Shown here: one piece after another, positions 1-6,879 of the stretch
How positions within the stretch are numbered: the first letter of the stretch is position 1
Layout: each line of letters starts with the position of its first letter
Assembly (NCBI GenBank): GCA_046160725.1
Contig: JBJXHB010000213.1
Location: 1 to 28,464, forward strand
Direction: 5' to 3'
Origin: JBJXHB01 sp046160725
GTDB lineage: Bacteria; Pseudomonadota; Gammaproteobacteria; Burkholderiales; Burkholderiaceae_C
Length of the DNA: 28,464 nt
Made by a program: the position numbers and the translations under genes
Notes under the pieces: generated by a model
Seen by the model: the letters and a program-made list of their open reading frames with translations, nothing else
The model's database searches: none
What the model was told of the DNA's origin: nothing

Positions 1-57
1 CGCCGGTTTCGTCGATTCCCCGTGGCGCCGCGCGCCCGGCGCGACACGAGGGCAACC

Positions 58-999
58 ATGACCCATAAGGTGTTTGTCGATGGCCAGGAGGGCACCACCG
101 GCCTGCGCATCCATGAGATGCTGGCCAGCCGCCCGGATATTGAGGTGCTGCGCATCGCCCCGGAGCGCCGCAAGGACGCAGCCGAGCGGGCGCGGCAGCT
201 GAACGCTGCTGACGTGGCCTTCCTGTGCCTGCCCGACGCCGCCGCCCGCGAGTCGGCCGCCCTGGTGACCAACCCCCGCACCTGCGTCATCGACGCCAGC
301 ACGGCACACCGCGTCGACCCGTCCTGGGTGTTCGGCCTGCCGGAGCTGTGCCCGGGGCAACGCGAGCGCATCTCCGCGGCCACGCGCATCTCGAACCCCG
401 GGTGCCATTCGACGGCCTTCCTGCTGCTGGCGCGGCCACTGGTGGATGCCGGCATCCTGGACCCGGCCACGCCGCTGGCCGCCACCTCGATCACCGGCTA
501 CTCCGGTGGCGGCAAGAAGATGATCGAGCAGTACGAGGCCGGGGGTGACGCACGGCTGCTGTCGCCGCGGCCCTATGGGCTGTCGCTGGCGCACAAGCAT
601 GTACCGGAGATGACGGTCCACGCCCTGCTGTCGCAGGCGCCGACCTTCGTGCCGATGGTGGCGGCCTTCCTCAAGGGTCTGGCGGTCACGTTGCCACTGC
701 ACTTGTCGCAACTGCGCGCGGGAACGACCGGCGCGTCGATTCAGGACGCTCTGTTTGCACGTTATGCATCTGCGCGCTTCGTCCGTGTGGCGGGCTTGAA
801 CGACCTGGACGCGCTGGACGGCGGCTTCTTTGACGTGCAGGCCTGCAACGACACCAACCGGGCCGACCTGTTCGTGTTTGCCAATGACCGCCAGGCGGTT
901 CTGATGGCCCGCCTCGACAACCTGGGCAAGGGTGCCAGCGGGGCCGCCGTCCAGTCGATGAACCTGCGTCTCGGCCTGGATGAGGGCACGGGCCTATGA
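58..999 (+). CDS. argC: N-acetyl-gamma-glutamyl-phosphate reductase (ArgC, type 2)
   Basis: Reduces N-acetyl-glutamyl-5-phosphate to the semialdehyde with NADPH, the third step of arginine synthesis, in the cytosol. The 313-residue product is the usual size of the shorter type-2 ArgC. The nucleotide-binding loop is visible as GQEGTTG at residues 9-15. The catalytic cysteine is Cys116 in SNPGCH, and the histidine-containing motif LAHKHVPEM lies near residues 178-185. I chose the ATG at 58 because the protein then begins directly with the Rossmann strand (THKVFVDG) and a GAGGG ribosome site precedes it; an upstream GTG at 22 would add a non-conserved tail. The next gene starts about 50 bp downstream, so the two may be co-transcribed. 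The 57 bases before it hold no recognisable gene. Confidence 0.96.
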   Translation: MTHKVFVDGQEGTTGLRIHEMLASRPDIEVLRIAPERRKDAAERARQLNAADVAFLCLPDAAARESAALVTNPRTCVIDASTAHRVDPSWVFGLPELCPGQRERISAATRISNPGCHSTAFLLLARPLVDAGILDPATPLAATSITGYSGGGKKMIEQYEAGGDARLLSPRPYGLSLAHKHVPEMTVHALLSQAPTFVPMVAAFLKGLAVTLPLHLSQLRAGTTGASIQDALFARYASARFVRVAGLNDLDALDGGFFDVQACNDTNRADLFVFANDRQAVLMARLDNLGKGASGAAVQSMNLRLGLDEGTGL

Positions 1000-1051
1000 C
1001 GGCCTGCCCGCAAGGCGCCAGGCCTGCGAACGCGCACGATGGTCTGGTCTG

Positions 1052-1870
1052 ATGACCTCGTTCGAATCCGGCTCCATGCCGGGACAGTGGCTGAACCCGG
1101 CGCTTGACGCCGGCCTGTTGTCCCGGATCGAGGACGCGTCGATCAATGCCAGCGCCCCGCGCGAACAGGTCTGGATGGACGGCTGGCTGGTGCGGACCTG
1201 CCCTGGCAAGGCCAAGCGCGCCCGCTGCATCAACGCGGTAGCGCCGGGACGGTTGCCGATGGCGGCCAAGCTGGAGCGAGCGCGTGAGGTGTTCCGACAG
1301 GCTGGGTTGCCAATGGTGGTGCGGCTGACGCCGTTCTCGCAGCCACCCGGCCTGGATGAATTGCTGGCGGACCAGGGCATGTCGGCGCTGGACGACACGC
1401 GGGTGATGGTGTTGCGCGACCCCGCAAGGCTGCCGGCCGCGGGCCTTCCGGCCGGCTGGACCTGCCGCGAGGAGGTGCCTGCTGCGTATGCGAGGACCGT
1501 CGGTGCCTGGCGTGGCTCGCCAGACGATCAGGTGCGCGCCCATGTTGGCCGGGTCACCGCTGCGCCGGTGCCCCACCGAGCCTTGGTGCTTTGCGACGTC
1601 TCTGGCCAGGCGCTGTGTGGCGGCCAGTACGTCCGTGAGGGCGACCTGGTCGGTCTGTACGACATCTTCACCGCGGCAACCCAGCGTGGTCGCGGACTGG
1701 CCCGCCGGCTTTGCCAGTTGCTGCTGCAGGCAGCGGCCAAAGAGGGCGCCCAGACGGCCTACCTGCAGGTCGAAGCCGACAACGCCCCAGCCCGTGCGGT
1801 GTATGCCGGGCTGGGCTTCATCGACAGCTACAGCTACCGATACCGCGCCGAAGGCCTCGATGCGCACTGA
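1052..1870 (+). CDS. GNAT-family N-acetyltransferase
   Basis: A 272-residue protein whose last third is a GNAT acetyl-CoA-dependent acyltransferase domain. The pyrophosphate-binding motif A is seen as QRGRGLARRLC, and the C-terminal VEADNAPARAVYAGLGF motif is typical of the fold. The N-terminal half is less typical and may be a second, degenerate GNAT-like half that recognises the substrate. The substrate cannot be told from sequence. The start is uncertain: ATG 1052 avoids overlap with argC, an in-frame ATG at 1076 is possible, and the frame is open back to 980 inside argC. It follows argC on the same strand and converges on parA. A link to arginine metabolism is suggested only by position. 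Confidence 0.85.
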   Translation: MTSFESGSMPGQWLNPALDAGLLSRIEDASINASAPREQVWMDGWLVRTCPGKAKRARCINAVAPGRLPMAAKLERAREVFRQAGLPMVVRLTPFSQPPGLDELLADQGMSALDDTRVMVLRDPARLPAAGLPAGWTCREEVPAAYARTVGAWRGSPDDQVRAHVGRVTAAPVPHRALVLCDVSGQALCGGQYVREGDLVGLYDIFTAATQRGRGLARRLCQLLLQAAAKEGAQTAYLQVEADNAPARAVYAGLGFIDSYSYRYRAEGLDAH

Positions 1871-2024
1871 GGCCTGATGGTCTTGGGATGATGACGCCTG
1901 AGGACGCTCTGCACGCTTGGGGGCCGTTGACGTGCAGCCGCCAAGCCCGCAGGTCCTTGACTTGCCGCGCTTTTGCGTCTGGTGAACCGACAGCGGACGG
2001 CCAAAAAAACAGCGCCGCGGCCGG

Positions 2025-2798
2025 TCAGGCCGGTGTGTCGAGCCTGGCAACCAACTCCTTGGCGAAGGCGACATAGGCCTGCGCACCCTTGCTGGCCGCG
2101 TCAAACACCACGCCAGGCTGCCCATGGCTGGGTGCCTCGGCCAAACGGACATTGCGTGGGATCACGGTGTCGAACACCTTGCCGCCGAAATGGGCCTTCA
2201 GCTGCTCGCTGACCTGCTGCTGCAGCGTGATCCTCGGGTCGAACATCACCCGCAGAAGGCCAATCAGCTGCAGGCGCCGGTTCAGGTTGCCGTGCACCTG
2301 GCGTACCGTGTTGACGAGATCAGACAGCCCCTCCAGCGCAAAGTACTCGCACTGCATTGGCACGATCACGCCGTCGGCACTGCACAGGCCGTTCAGTGTG
2401 AGCAACGACAGCGACGGCGGGCAGTCGATCAGCACCCAGTCGTACTCGGTGGTGACCCCGGCCAGAGCGTCCCGCAGGCGATCGTGCCGGTGTTACAGGG
2501 CGACCAGCTCGACCTCGGCGCCGGCCAGCTCACGGTTGGCGCCCAGCACGTCATAGCCGCCGCGTTCACTGCGCAGCCGCGCCTGTGCCACGCCGGTTTC
2601 CTCCAGCAGCACGTCATAGACCGAGGAAGCCAGCGTTCGCTTGTCGATACCCGAGCCCATGGTGGCGTTGCCCTGAGGGTCCAGGTCCACCAGCAGAACA
2701 CGCTGGCCGACCATCGCCAGGCCGGCGGCCAGATTCACACAGGTGGTGGTCTTGCCAACGCCACCCTTTTGATTGGCGATGCAGAAAGTGCGGGGCAT
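2025..2798 (-). pseudogene. parA: parA (soj) chromosome-partition ATPase interrupted by an in-frame TAA
   Basis: The full frame encodes a chromosomal ParA/Soj ATPase, which with ParB and parS sites segregates replication origins. The deviant Walker A KGGVGKTT is at residues 11-18, the A-prime motif LLVDLDPQGN follows near residue 35, and Walker B is in WVLIDCPPS. The family's usual length (about 256 residues) is recovered only by reading through a TAA at 2493-2495, after residue 101 (ELVAL). The same frame continues without any indel (HRHDRLRDAL, then Walker B). The change is therefore a single nonsense codon, for example from GAA. The 101-residue N-terminal piece has Walker A but no Walker B. 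The downstream piece could restart only at a GTG (2435) inside Walker B. Alternatives are a sequencing error or recoding. It follows rsmG by 20 bp. The parB gene that normally follows is absent. Confidence 0.85.
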
Positions 2799-2818
2799 GG
2801 CGCAGTATCGCCGGACCG

Positions 2819-3481
2819 TCAGGCCGGGCGCATCCAGACCAGGCAGCGCTGGGCGTCCAAACCGGGGACCTGGAGCGGTTCCACGTGAAACACGTCAACC
2901 GTGGTTGGCAGTTCCGCCAATTCATCGACGGGCCTGCGGCCCTTCATGGCAAGCCAATGCCCGCCGGCTGCCAGGAGCGGCTGCGTGAGCCGCACCAGGT
3001 CGGCGAGGCTGCCGAGCGCACGCGAGGTGATCAAGTCCTGTTCGCCAACGTCCTGCAGCTGCTCGACCCGACCGTGCATCGAACGCACACCCCCTAAAGA
3101 CAGCTCACCGGCGGCCTGGCGGATGAAGGCCGCCTTCTTGGCGACGGCGTCCACGCAGGTGATCGACCAGGCCGGAAACACCGTTGCCCAGACCAGTCCA
3201 GGCAGACCACCGCCGCTGCCGACATCCATCACCCGAAGTGTTCTGCCCTGTGTAAGGCGCCGCAGCGCTGGCACCGCTGCCAGGCAATCGATCAAGTGCT
3301 GGACCAACATCTGCCCAGGGTCTCGCACGGCGGTCAGGTTGTAGACGCTGTTCCATTGCTGCAGCAAGGCCAGATACCGCATCAGCTGGTCGATGGCCGG
3401 TGGCGGCAGGTCCAACGCCAACGCATCCAGCCCCTGAACCAACAATGACCGAAACTGCTGAGCGCCTTGTGCCGTACCCAT
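2819..3481 (-). CDS. rsmG: 16S rRNA (guanine-527-N7)-methyltransferase RsmG (GidB)
   Basis: Methylates N7 of G527 in 16S rRNA using S-adenosylmethionine; loss gives low-level streptomycin resistance in other bacteria. The SAM-binding loop is seen as DVGSGGGLPGLVWA, preceded by the family signature WNSVYNLTAVRDP and HLIDCLA. The 220-residue length with ATG 3481 is close to E. coli RsmG (207). An alternative ATG at 3514 would overlap the mnmG stop by 11 bp and fits translational coupling; neither start has a clear Shine-Dalgarno site at good spacing. It is the middle gene of the leftward mnmG-rsmG-parA run. A parS-like site lies within its 3' part, encoded as VFHVEP. Confidence 0.94.
   Translation of the reverse strand: MGTAQGAQQFRSLLVQGLDALALDLPPPAIDQLMRYLALLQQWNSVYNLTAVRDPGQMLVQHLIDCLAAVPALRRLTQGRTLRVMDVGSGGGLPGLVWATVFPAWSITCVDAVAKKAAFIRQAAGELSLGGVRSMHGRVEQLQDVGEQDLITSRALGSLADLVRLTQPLLAAGGHWLAMKGRRPVDELAELPTTVDVFHVEPLQVPGLDAQRCLVWMRPA
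2878..2891. promoter_or_regulatory. parS-like ParB-binding site inside rsmG
   Basis: GTTCCACGTGAAAC differs by one base from the near-universal bacterial parS palindrome GTTTCACGTGAAAC, with an A after it as in the 16-mer consensus. It lies about 80 bp from the parA start and inside the rsmG coding sequence. ParB/Spo0J binds such sites to load onto DNA. The site call is by similarity; binding is inference. Confidence 0.75.
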
Positions 3482-3503
3482 TGCCCTGAACCCGGCCGGT
3501 CGG

Positions 3504-5462
3504 TCAGGCGGCATCGGCCGCGGGCTCAGGCAGTCGGGGCAGGCGACGGCGCTTCTTCAGGTGTACCAGCAGCAATGACACCGCCGCGGGCGTCATACCC
3601 GATAGGCGGGCCGCCTGCCCAAGGGTCTCGGGTCGATGGCGCGCGAGTGTCTGCCTGACCTCGAAGCTGAGGGCGCTGACCTGGGCATAGTCCAGGTCCC
3701 CGGGCAATCGCAGGCCCTCCAGCGAAGCCGTGCGTTGCACCTCATCTACCTGTCGGTCGATGTAGCCGCTGTATCGCATGGCCACCTCGACCTGCTCGAT
3801 CACCGCGTCGGCCATGTCAGCGCCCAACTCGCTGCGCAGCGTTTCACGTGAAACACCGGCCTGCGGGCGCGCGACGGCTGCCAACTCCGCCACGGTGTCG
3901 AAGCCAACCCCAGGTCGCCGCAGGAGATCGGCCAAGTTGTACTCATGCTCCAGCGCCCGGCCCAGCAGTCGTTCCGCCAGCGCCGGCGTCACGCTGTCCG
4001 GGTTGACCCAGTTGCTGCGCAACCGCTCGGTCTCGCGGGCAATCGCGTCACGCTTGCGGCAAAACGCCTCCCAGCGGACGTCGTCGACCAACCCCACCTG
4101 CCGGCCGAGCTCGGTCAGTCGCAGGTCGGCGTTGTCCTCGCGCAGCTGCAGGCGGTACTCGGCGCGGCTGGTGAACATCCGATAGGGCTCACTGACACCT
4201 CGGCTGATCAGGTCATCGACCAGGACGCCCAGGTAGGCCTGGTCCCGCCGCAGCAACAGAGGATCCAGGCCTTGGGCAGCACGGGCCGCGTTGACCCCGG
4301 CATACAACCCCTGCGCGGCCGCCTCTTCATAGCCGGTGGTGCCATTGATCTGCCCCGCAAAGTACAGGCCGGCAATGGCCTTGGTCTCGAAGCTGGGCTT
4401 CAGCTCCCGCGGGTCAAAGTAGTCGTATTCGATGGCATAGCCTGGTCGCAACACATGGGCCTGCTCCAGGCCGGCAATGGTGTGGACCGCAGCGAGCTGG
4501 ATGTCGAACGGCAGCGACGTCGAGATGCCATTGGGATAGATCTCGTGGGTCGTCAATCCCTCCGGCTCCAGAAAGATCTGGTGCGACGCCTTGTCGGCGA
4601 ACCGGTTGACCTTGTCCTCGATGCTGGGGCAATAGCGGGGACCCACACCTTCGATCACCCCGGTGAACATCGGGCTTCGATCGAAGCCCGAGCGGATCAC
4701 CTCATGCGTGCGCTCGTTGGTATGGGTGATCCAGCACGGCACCTGCCTGGGATGCTGGTCGGCAGAGCCGAGAAAGCTGAACACGGGCACCGGGTTCAGA
4801 TCGCCAGGCTGCTCGGCCAGGCGCGACCAGTCGATGGTGCGCCCATCCAGCCGTGGCGGCGTGCCGGTCTTCAGGCGCCCCTGCGGCAGCTTCAACTCCT
4901 TGAGCCGGTCCGACAGGCGCAGCGCCGCTGGGTCGCCCGCGCGGCCTGCCGAGTGGTTCTGCAAGCCGACATGCACCCGACCATCCAGGAAAGTGCCAGC
5001 CGTCAGCACGACCGTCCGGGCGCGGAAGCGCACACCCGCCTGTGTCACGACACCACAGACCCGATCGCCCTCCACCAGCATGTCGTCGACCGCCTGCTGG
5101 AACATCCATAGGCCGGCCTGGTTTTCAAGGCGACGCCGGACTGCCGCTCGGTACAGCACCCGGTCGGCCTGTGCGCGCGTGGCCCGCACCGCCGGACCCT
5201 TGGACGAGTTGAGGATGCGGAACTGGATCCCGGCCTCGTCCGTGGCGGCTGCCATCGCGCCGCCGAGGGCGTCAATCTCCTTGACCAGATGTCCCTTGCC
5301 AATCCCGCCGATCGACGGGTTGCAACTCATCTGGCCCAGGGTCTCCAGACTGTGAGTCAGCAACAGCGTGGCGCTGCCTGCCCGCGCCGCAGCCAGAGCG
5401 GCCTCAGCGCCGGCATGTCCGCCACCGATGACGATGACGTCGAATGCACGTGGATATTCCAT
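3504..5462 (-). CDS. mnmG: tRNA uridine-34 5-carboxymethylaminomethyl modification enzyme MnmG (GidA)
   Basis: FAD-dependent partner of MnmE that installs cmnm5 on U34 of tRNAs reading two-fold codon boxes. The FAD-binding motif VIVIGGGHAGAEAA is at about residues 9-22, followed by CNPSIGGIGKGHL. Both GidA signatures are present: GPRYCPSIEDK, and AGQINGTTGYEEAAAQGL. The 652-residue length is normal with ATG 5462 (MEYPRAFD). A longer frame from ATG 5573 adds 37 residues of proline/arginine-rich, non-conserved sequence, and a good -10 box (5496-5501) lies inside that extension, so the short start is preferred. It heads the mnmG-rsmG-parA run. A perfect parS palindrome overlaps the codons for VSRET near the C-terminal domain. 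Confidence 0.97.
   Translation of the reverse strand: MEYPRAFDVIVIGGGHAGAEAALAAARAGSATLLLTHSLETLGQMSCNPSIGGIGKGHLVKEIDALGGAMAAATDEAGIQFRILNSSKGPAVRATRAQADRVLYRAAVRRRLENQAGLWMFQQAVDDMLVEGDRVCGVVTQAGVRFRARTVVLTAGTFLDGRVHVGLQNHSAGRAGDPAALRLSDRLKELKLPQGRLKTGTPPRLDGRTIDWSRLAEQPGDLNPVPVFSFLGSADQHPRQVPCWITHTNERTHEVIRSGFDRSPMFTGVIEGVGPRYCPSIEDKVNRFADKASHQIFLEPEGLTTHEIYPNGISTSLPFDIQLAAVHTIAGLEQAHVLRPGYAIEYDYFDPRELKPSFETKAIAGLYFAGQINGTTGYEEAAAQGLYAGVNAARAAQGLDPLLLRRDQAYLGVLVDDLISRGVSEPYRMFTSRAEYRLQLREDNADLRLTELGRQVGLVDDVRWEAFCRKRDAIARETERLRSNWVNPDSVTPALAERLLGRALEHEYNLADLLRRPGVGFDTVAELAAVARPQAGVSRETLRSELGADMADAVIEQVEVAMRYSGYIDRQVDEVQRTASLEGLRLPGDLDYAQVSALSFEVRQTLARHRPETLGQAARLSGMTPAAVSLLLVHLKKRRRLPRLPEPAADAA
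3841..3854. promoter_or_regulatory. Perfect parS site inside mnmG
   Basis: GTTTCACGTGAAAC matches the parS palindrome exactly and is followed by A as in the 16-mer consensus. It is embedded in mnmG codons for Val-Ser-Arg-Glu-Thr. Clusters of parS in and around gidA-gidB-parAB are well known near replication origins. It indicates that a ParB acts on this chromosome, although no parB lies in the window. Confidence 0.9.
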
Positions 5463-5495
5463 GGGTGGGCGCGGCCGAGGCTGAGGAAACGCATG

Positions 5496-5501
5496 ATTGT
5501 A
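5496..5501 (-). promoter_or_regulatory. Candidate -10 element for mnmG
   Basis: On the minus strand this reads TACAAT, five of six matches to TATAAT, in an otherwise GC-rich stretch, about 34 bases before the chosen mnmG ATG. No good -35 hexamer is seen 16-18 bases upstream. It supports the shorter mnmG start. Prediction only. Confidence 0.4.
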
Positions 5502-5665
5502 GAAATCACGCGCGCGTGCCGGTGCGATACCCGCAAGTAGATGCGCTCGCGGTCCGAGCGACACCTCGATCATCGCCTGCCGCCGCGCGATCGGAACGGT
5601 CCAGCCGTCTGGTCCACCAGACCCATGACATGACCCAGCCCGGTCACCAGGCTGGAACGTACAGC

Positions 5666-5683
5666 CACCGCCGTACGGCGGTG
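5666..5683. repeat. 18-bp perfect palindrome between the repeat-peptide gene and mnmG
   Basis: CACCGCCGTACGGCGGTG equals its own reverse complement. As RNA on the minus strand it would form a 7-bp GC-rich stem with a GTAC loop, 14 bases after the stop of the LPRGGW peptide gene. No T-run follows, so it is not a classical intrinsic terminator. It could instead protect the 3' end, terminate weakly, or bind a dimeric protein. Confidence 0.5.
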
Positions 5684-5696
5684 CCTGCCGAGAACT

Positions 5697-5843
5697 TCAA
5701 CGAGCGCGGGCGCTCCAGCCGCCGCGCGGCAGACTCCAGCCCCCACGCGGCAAGGCGGTCGAGACGCTCCATCCACCACGCGGCAGGTTCCAGCCGCCAC
5801 GCGGCAGGGACGAAACAGAGGTGAGGTTTTGAGCGGTGTGCAT
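5697..5843 (-). CDS. 48-residue LPRGGW-repeat peptide, candidate quorum-sensing-controlled product
   Basis: Not a recognised family. The product has a 12-residue N-terminal part (MHTAQNLTSVSS), two LPRGGW units joined by Asn, a VSTA-type spacer, two more LPRGGW units each followed by Ser, and a C-terminal ARAR. At a higher level it is a duplicated SVS-(LPRGGW)x2 block. The four copies vary at six nucleotide columns, five of them synonymous in this frame only (CTG/TTG, CGT/CGC, three or four Gly codons, AGC/AGT); the exception is Asn/Ser. That pattern argues for selection on the peptide. GGAG sits 6 bases before the ATG, and the frame has a TGA just upstream (5922-5924), so this is the first start. 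There are no acidic residues, six Arg and four Trp. It lies about 40 bases downstream of a predicted lux-box promoter start. Possible roles are a modified-peptide precursor, a cationic antimicrobial or a signal; all are inference. No maturation enzyme or exporter is adjacent. Confidence 0.7.
   Translation of the reverse strand: MHTAQNLTSVSSLPRGGWNLPRGGWSVSTALPRGGWSLPRGGWSARAR
5712..5807 (-). repeat. Four 21-bp direct repeats encoding LPRGGW(S/N)
   Basis: Copies run at 5807-5787, 5786-5766, 5753-5733 and 5732-5712 on the minus strand. They form two adjacent pairs separated by a 12-bp spacer (5765-5754). All offsets are multiples of three. Each copy resembles CTGCCGCGTGGCGGCTGG plus a Ser or Asn codon. 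Confidence 0.9.
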
Positions 5844-5889
5844 CGCAGGCTCCGGGACATGAAACGTGCGGAAATTCGCACTTGTCCGG

Positions 5890-5895
5890 ATTGCA
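5890..5895 (-). promoter_or_regulatory. Candidate -10 element of the lux-box promoter
   Basis: Minus strand TGCAAT (four of six to TATAAT, including the key first T, A5 and last T). A start about 7 bases on, near 5883, would put the centre of the lux box about 43 bases upstream, the spacing of LuxR-activated promoters where the box abuts the -35 region. The leader would be about 40 bases to the peptide ATG at 5843. Confidence 0.5.
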
Positions 5896-5918
5896 GCAAC
5901 ACCCGCCTCGTTTCGTAA

Positions 5919-5934
5919 CTGTCAACTTTGACAG
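5919..5934. promoter_or_regulatory. lux box (LuxR-family operator)
   Basis: CTGTCAACTTTGACAG is a perfect inverted repeat with 7-bp arms and a 2-bp centre. It has the CTG-N10-CAG form of binding sites for LuxR-type receptors. It lies 80 bp downstream of the luxR stop and upstream of the LPRGGW peptide gene, on the side where a luxI promoter would normally be. Family knowledge supports the form; occupancy by this LuxR is inference. Confidence 0.75.
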
Positions 5935-5971
5935 GGCGGGAAAACACCTATTCAGTCGCGCTTGGACTTCA

Positions 5972-5998
5972 GGCCCGACAGATTCAAGTCTGTGGGCC
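5972..5998 (-). terminator. Hairpin just after luxR, possible weak terminator
   Basis: GGCCC-G-ACAGA, a 6-base loop TTCAAG, then TCTGT-GGGCC form a ten-pair stem with one bulged G, starting 17 bases after the luxR stop. There is no T-run beyond it on the minus strand, so intrinsic termination is doubtful. It may insulate luxR from the lux-box promoter or stabilise the transcript end. Confidence 0.4.
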
Positions 5999-6014
5999 GC
6001 CTCGACCTACGATC

Positions 6015-6740
6015 TCAATGGATCAGCCCCAGCTTCAGGGCCCGCACCACGGCCTGATGCTTGCTGTTGGTGCCCAGCTTGGCGCAGGCATTGCTCAGGT
6101 GCCAAGACACGGTGCGGGCCGAGACGCCCATGATGATCGCCACCTCGAGCCCCGTCTTGCCCTCCATGGTCCAGCGCAGGGCCTCGAGCTCTCGGGCCGT
6201 CAGGACAGGCGCTTCCCCATCATCCACGCCGCCATTGGCGCCGACGACCAGCACCCGCATCGCGGACTCTTGAGCATGGACGGCAAACAGCTGCAGGTGG
6301 GCCACCAGGCGAGTCAGCTCGCCACGGTCCGTCGGCAACGGCTGGTCACGCTCGACACCCAGTGCAAAGTGACGCCCGTCCGGCATGTGCAGCGCCATCG
6401 CGATGCCCGTGTGGAAGCCGTAGGACGCCTGCTCCTCCCACAACTCACCCATGCCCCGGGTGGTGTAGGTGGCCTGGTCCCAAATCAGTGGCACGGTCTG
6501 CAGCCGGCAATGCTGCATCACCGGATCAGCGCGCATGCCCGCGACGCTGTAATAGGCGTCCTCCCAGCCGTCGGGCGCATTGTGGACGGAGACGAAGTCG
6601 GACTGGCCCAGGCCCTGATCGACCACCGCCAATGCGGAGACCGTCTCGAAGCCCAACTGCTGCGTGAAGCGCACGATCTCGTCCAGGAACTCCTGTCGGG
6701 TCCTGGCGCCGAGCACCGATGCGTAACCACCTTGCAGCAT
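6015..6740 (-). CDS. LuxR-family acyl-homoserine-lactone receptor and transcription regulator
   Basis: A 241-residue quorum-sensing regulator. The N-terminal autoinducer-binding domain (about 15-160) keeps all contact and core residues known from TraR/LuxR: Trp59, Tyr63, Asp72-Pro73, Trp87 and Gly112, each offset by about two from TraR. The C-terminal LuxR-type helix-turn-helix (about 178-235) keeps Glu184, Leu188 and Gly194. It should therefore bind an acyl-homoserine lactone and DNA. ATG 6740 gives the typical family length and has AGGACGG upstream; the frame is open to 6863 but the extra part is arginine-rich and not conserved. No luxI synthase lies in the window, so it is a solo receptor here or its synthase is elsewhere. 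A lux box sits downstream, and a small gene that may be RsaM-like is divergent from it. Confidence 0.93.
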   Translation of the reverse strand: MLQGGYASVLGARTRQEFLDEIVRFTQQLGFETVSALAVVDQGLGQSDFVSVHNAPDGWEDAYYSVAGMRADPVMQHCRLQTVPLIWDQATYTTRGMGELWEEQASYGFHTGIAMALHMPDGRHFALGVERDQPLPTDRGELTRLVAHLQLFAVHAQESAMRVLVVGANGGVDDGEAPVLTARELEALRWTMEGKTGLEVAIIMGVSARTVSWHLSNACAKLGTNSKHQAVVRALKLGLIH

Positions 6741-6879
6741 GCGTTGCCGTCCTGCCGATTCAGTGCCTGACCACACTGTCGGCCGTTGCAGACTCACCAA
6801 CCGCCTGCGAAGGTTTACAGTTTCGCGACGGCGGGCCGTGCACCACACTCGGTTCCTTCTCAATCATGCAAGGAACGCC

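Noticed and set aside
2003..2009. T7 run after parA as an intrinsic terminator
   Set aside because: The GC-rich bases before it form only a loop-less 8-bp palindrome, not a stem-loop adjoining the T-run.
5712..5807. CRISPR array
   Set aside because: Repeats are 21 bp, mostly contiguous and in coding register; there are no unique spacers and no cas genes.
5697..5843. Peptide as a Trp attenuator leader
   Set aside because: The Trp codons are spread seven residues apart, no tryptophan gene follows (mnmG does), and no terminator/antiterminator pair with a T-run is seen.
5570..5860. Third minus-strand frame with an ATG at 5860
   Set aside because: No ribosome site, and the repeats are not conserved as protein in this frame.
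5644..5925. Cysteine-rich 93-residue frame on the minus strand (TTG start) across the same repeats
   Set aside because: In this frame the repeat copies give diverging residues (AAWRLEP, AAWWMER, AAWGLES, AARRLER), unlike the LPRGGW frame, and the TTG start lies inside the lux box, upstream of the predicted transcript start.
5972..6006. tRNA-like 3' half (T-arm-like ACAGA-TTCAAG-TCTGT)
   Set aside because: The loop is six not seven bases, no acceptor stem or CCA end matches, and no 5' half is present.
6776..6791. Second lux box (CTG-N10-CAG) in the luxR divergent promoter region
   Set aside because: Only the outer three bases of each arm match; the inner bases have no dyad symmetry, so chance is likely.
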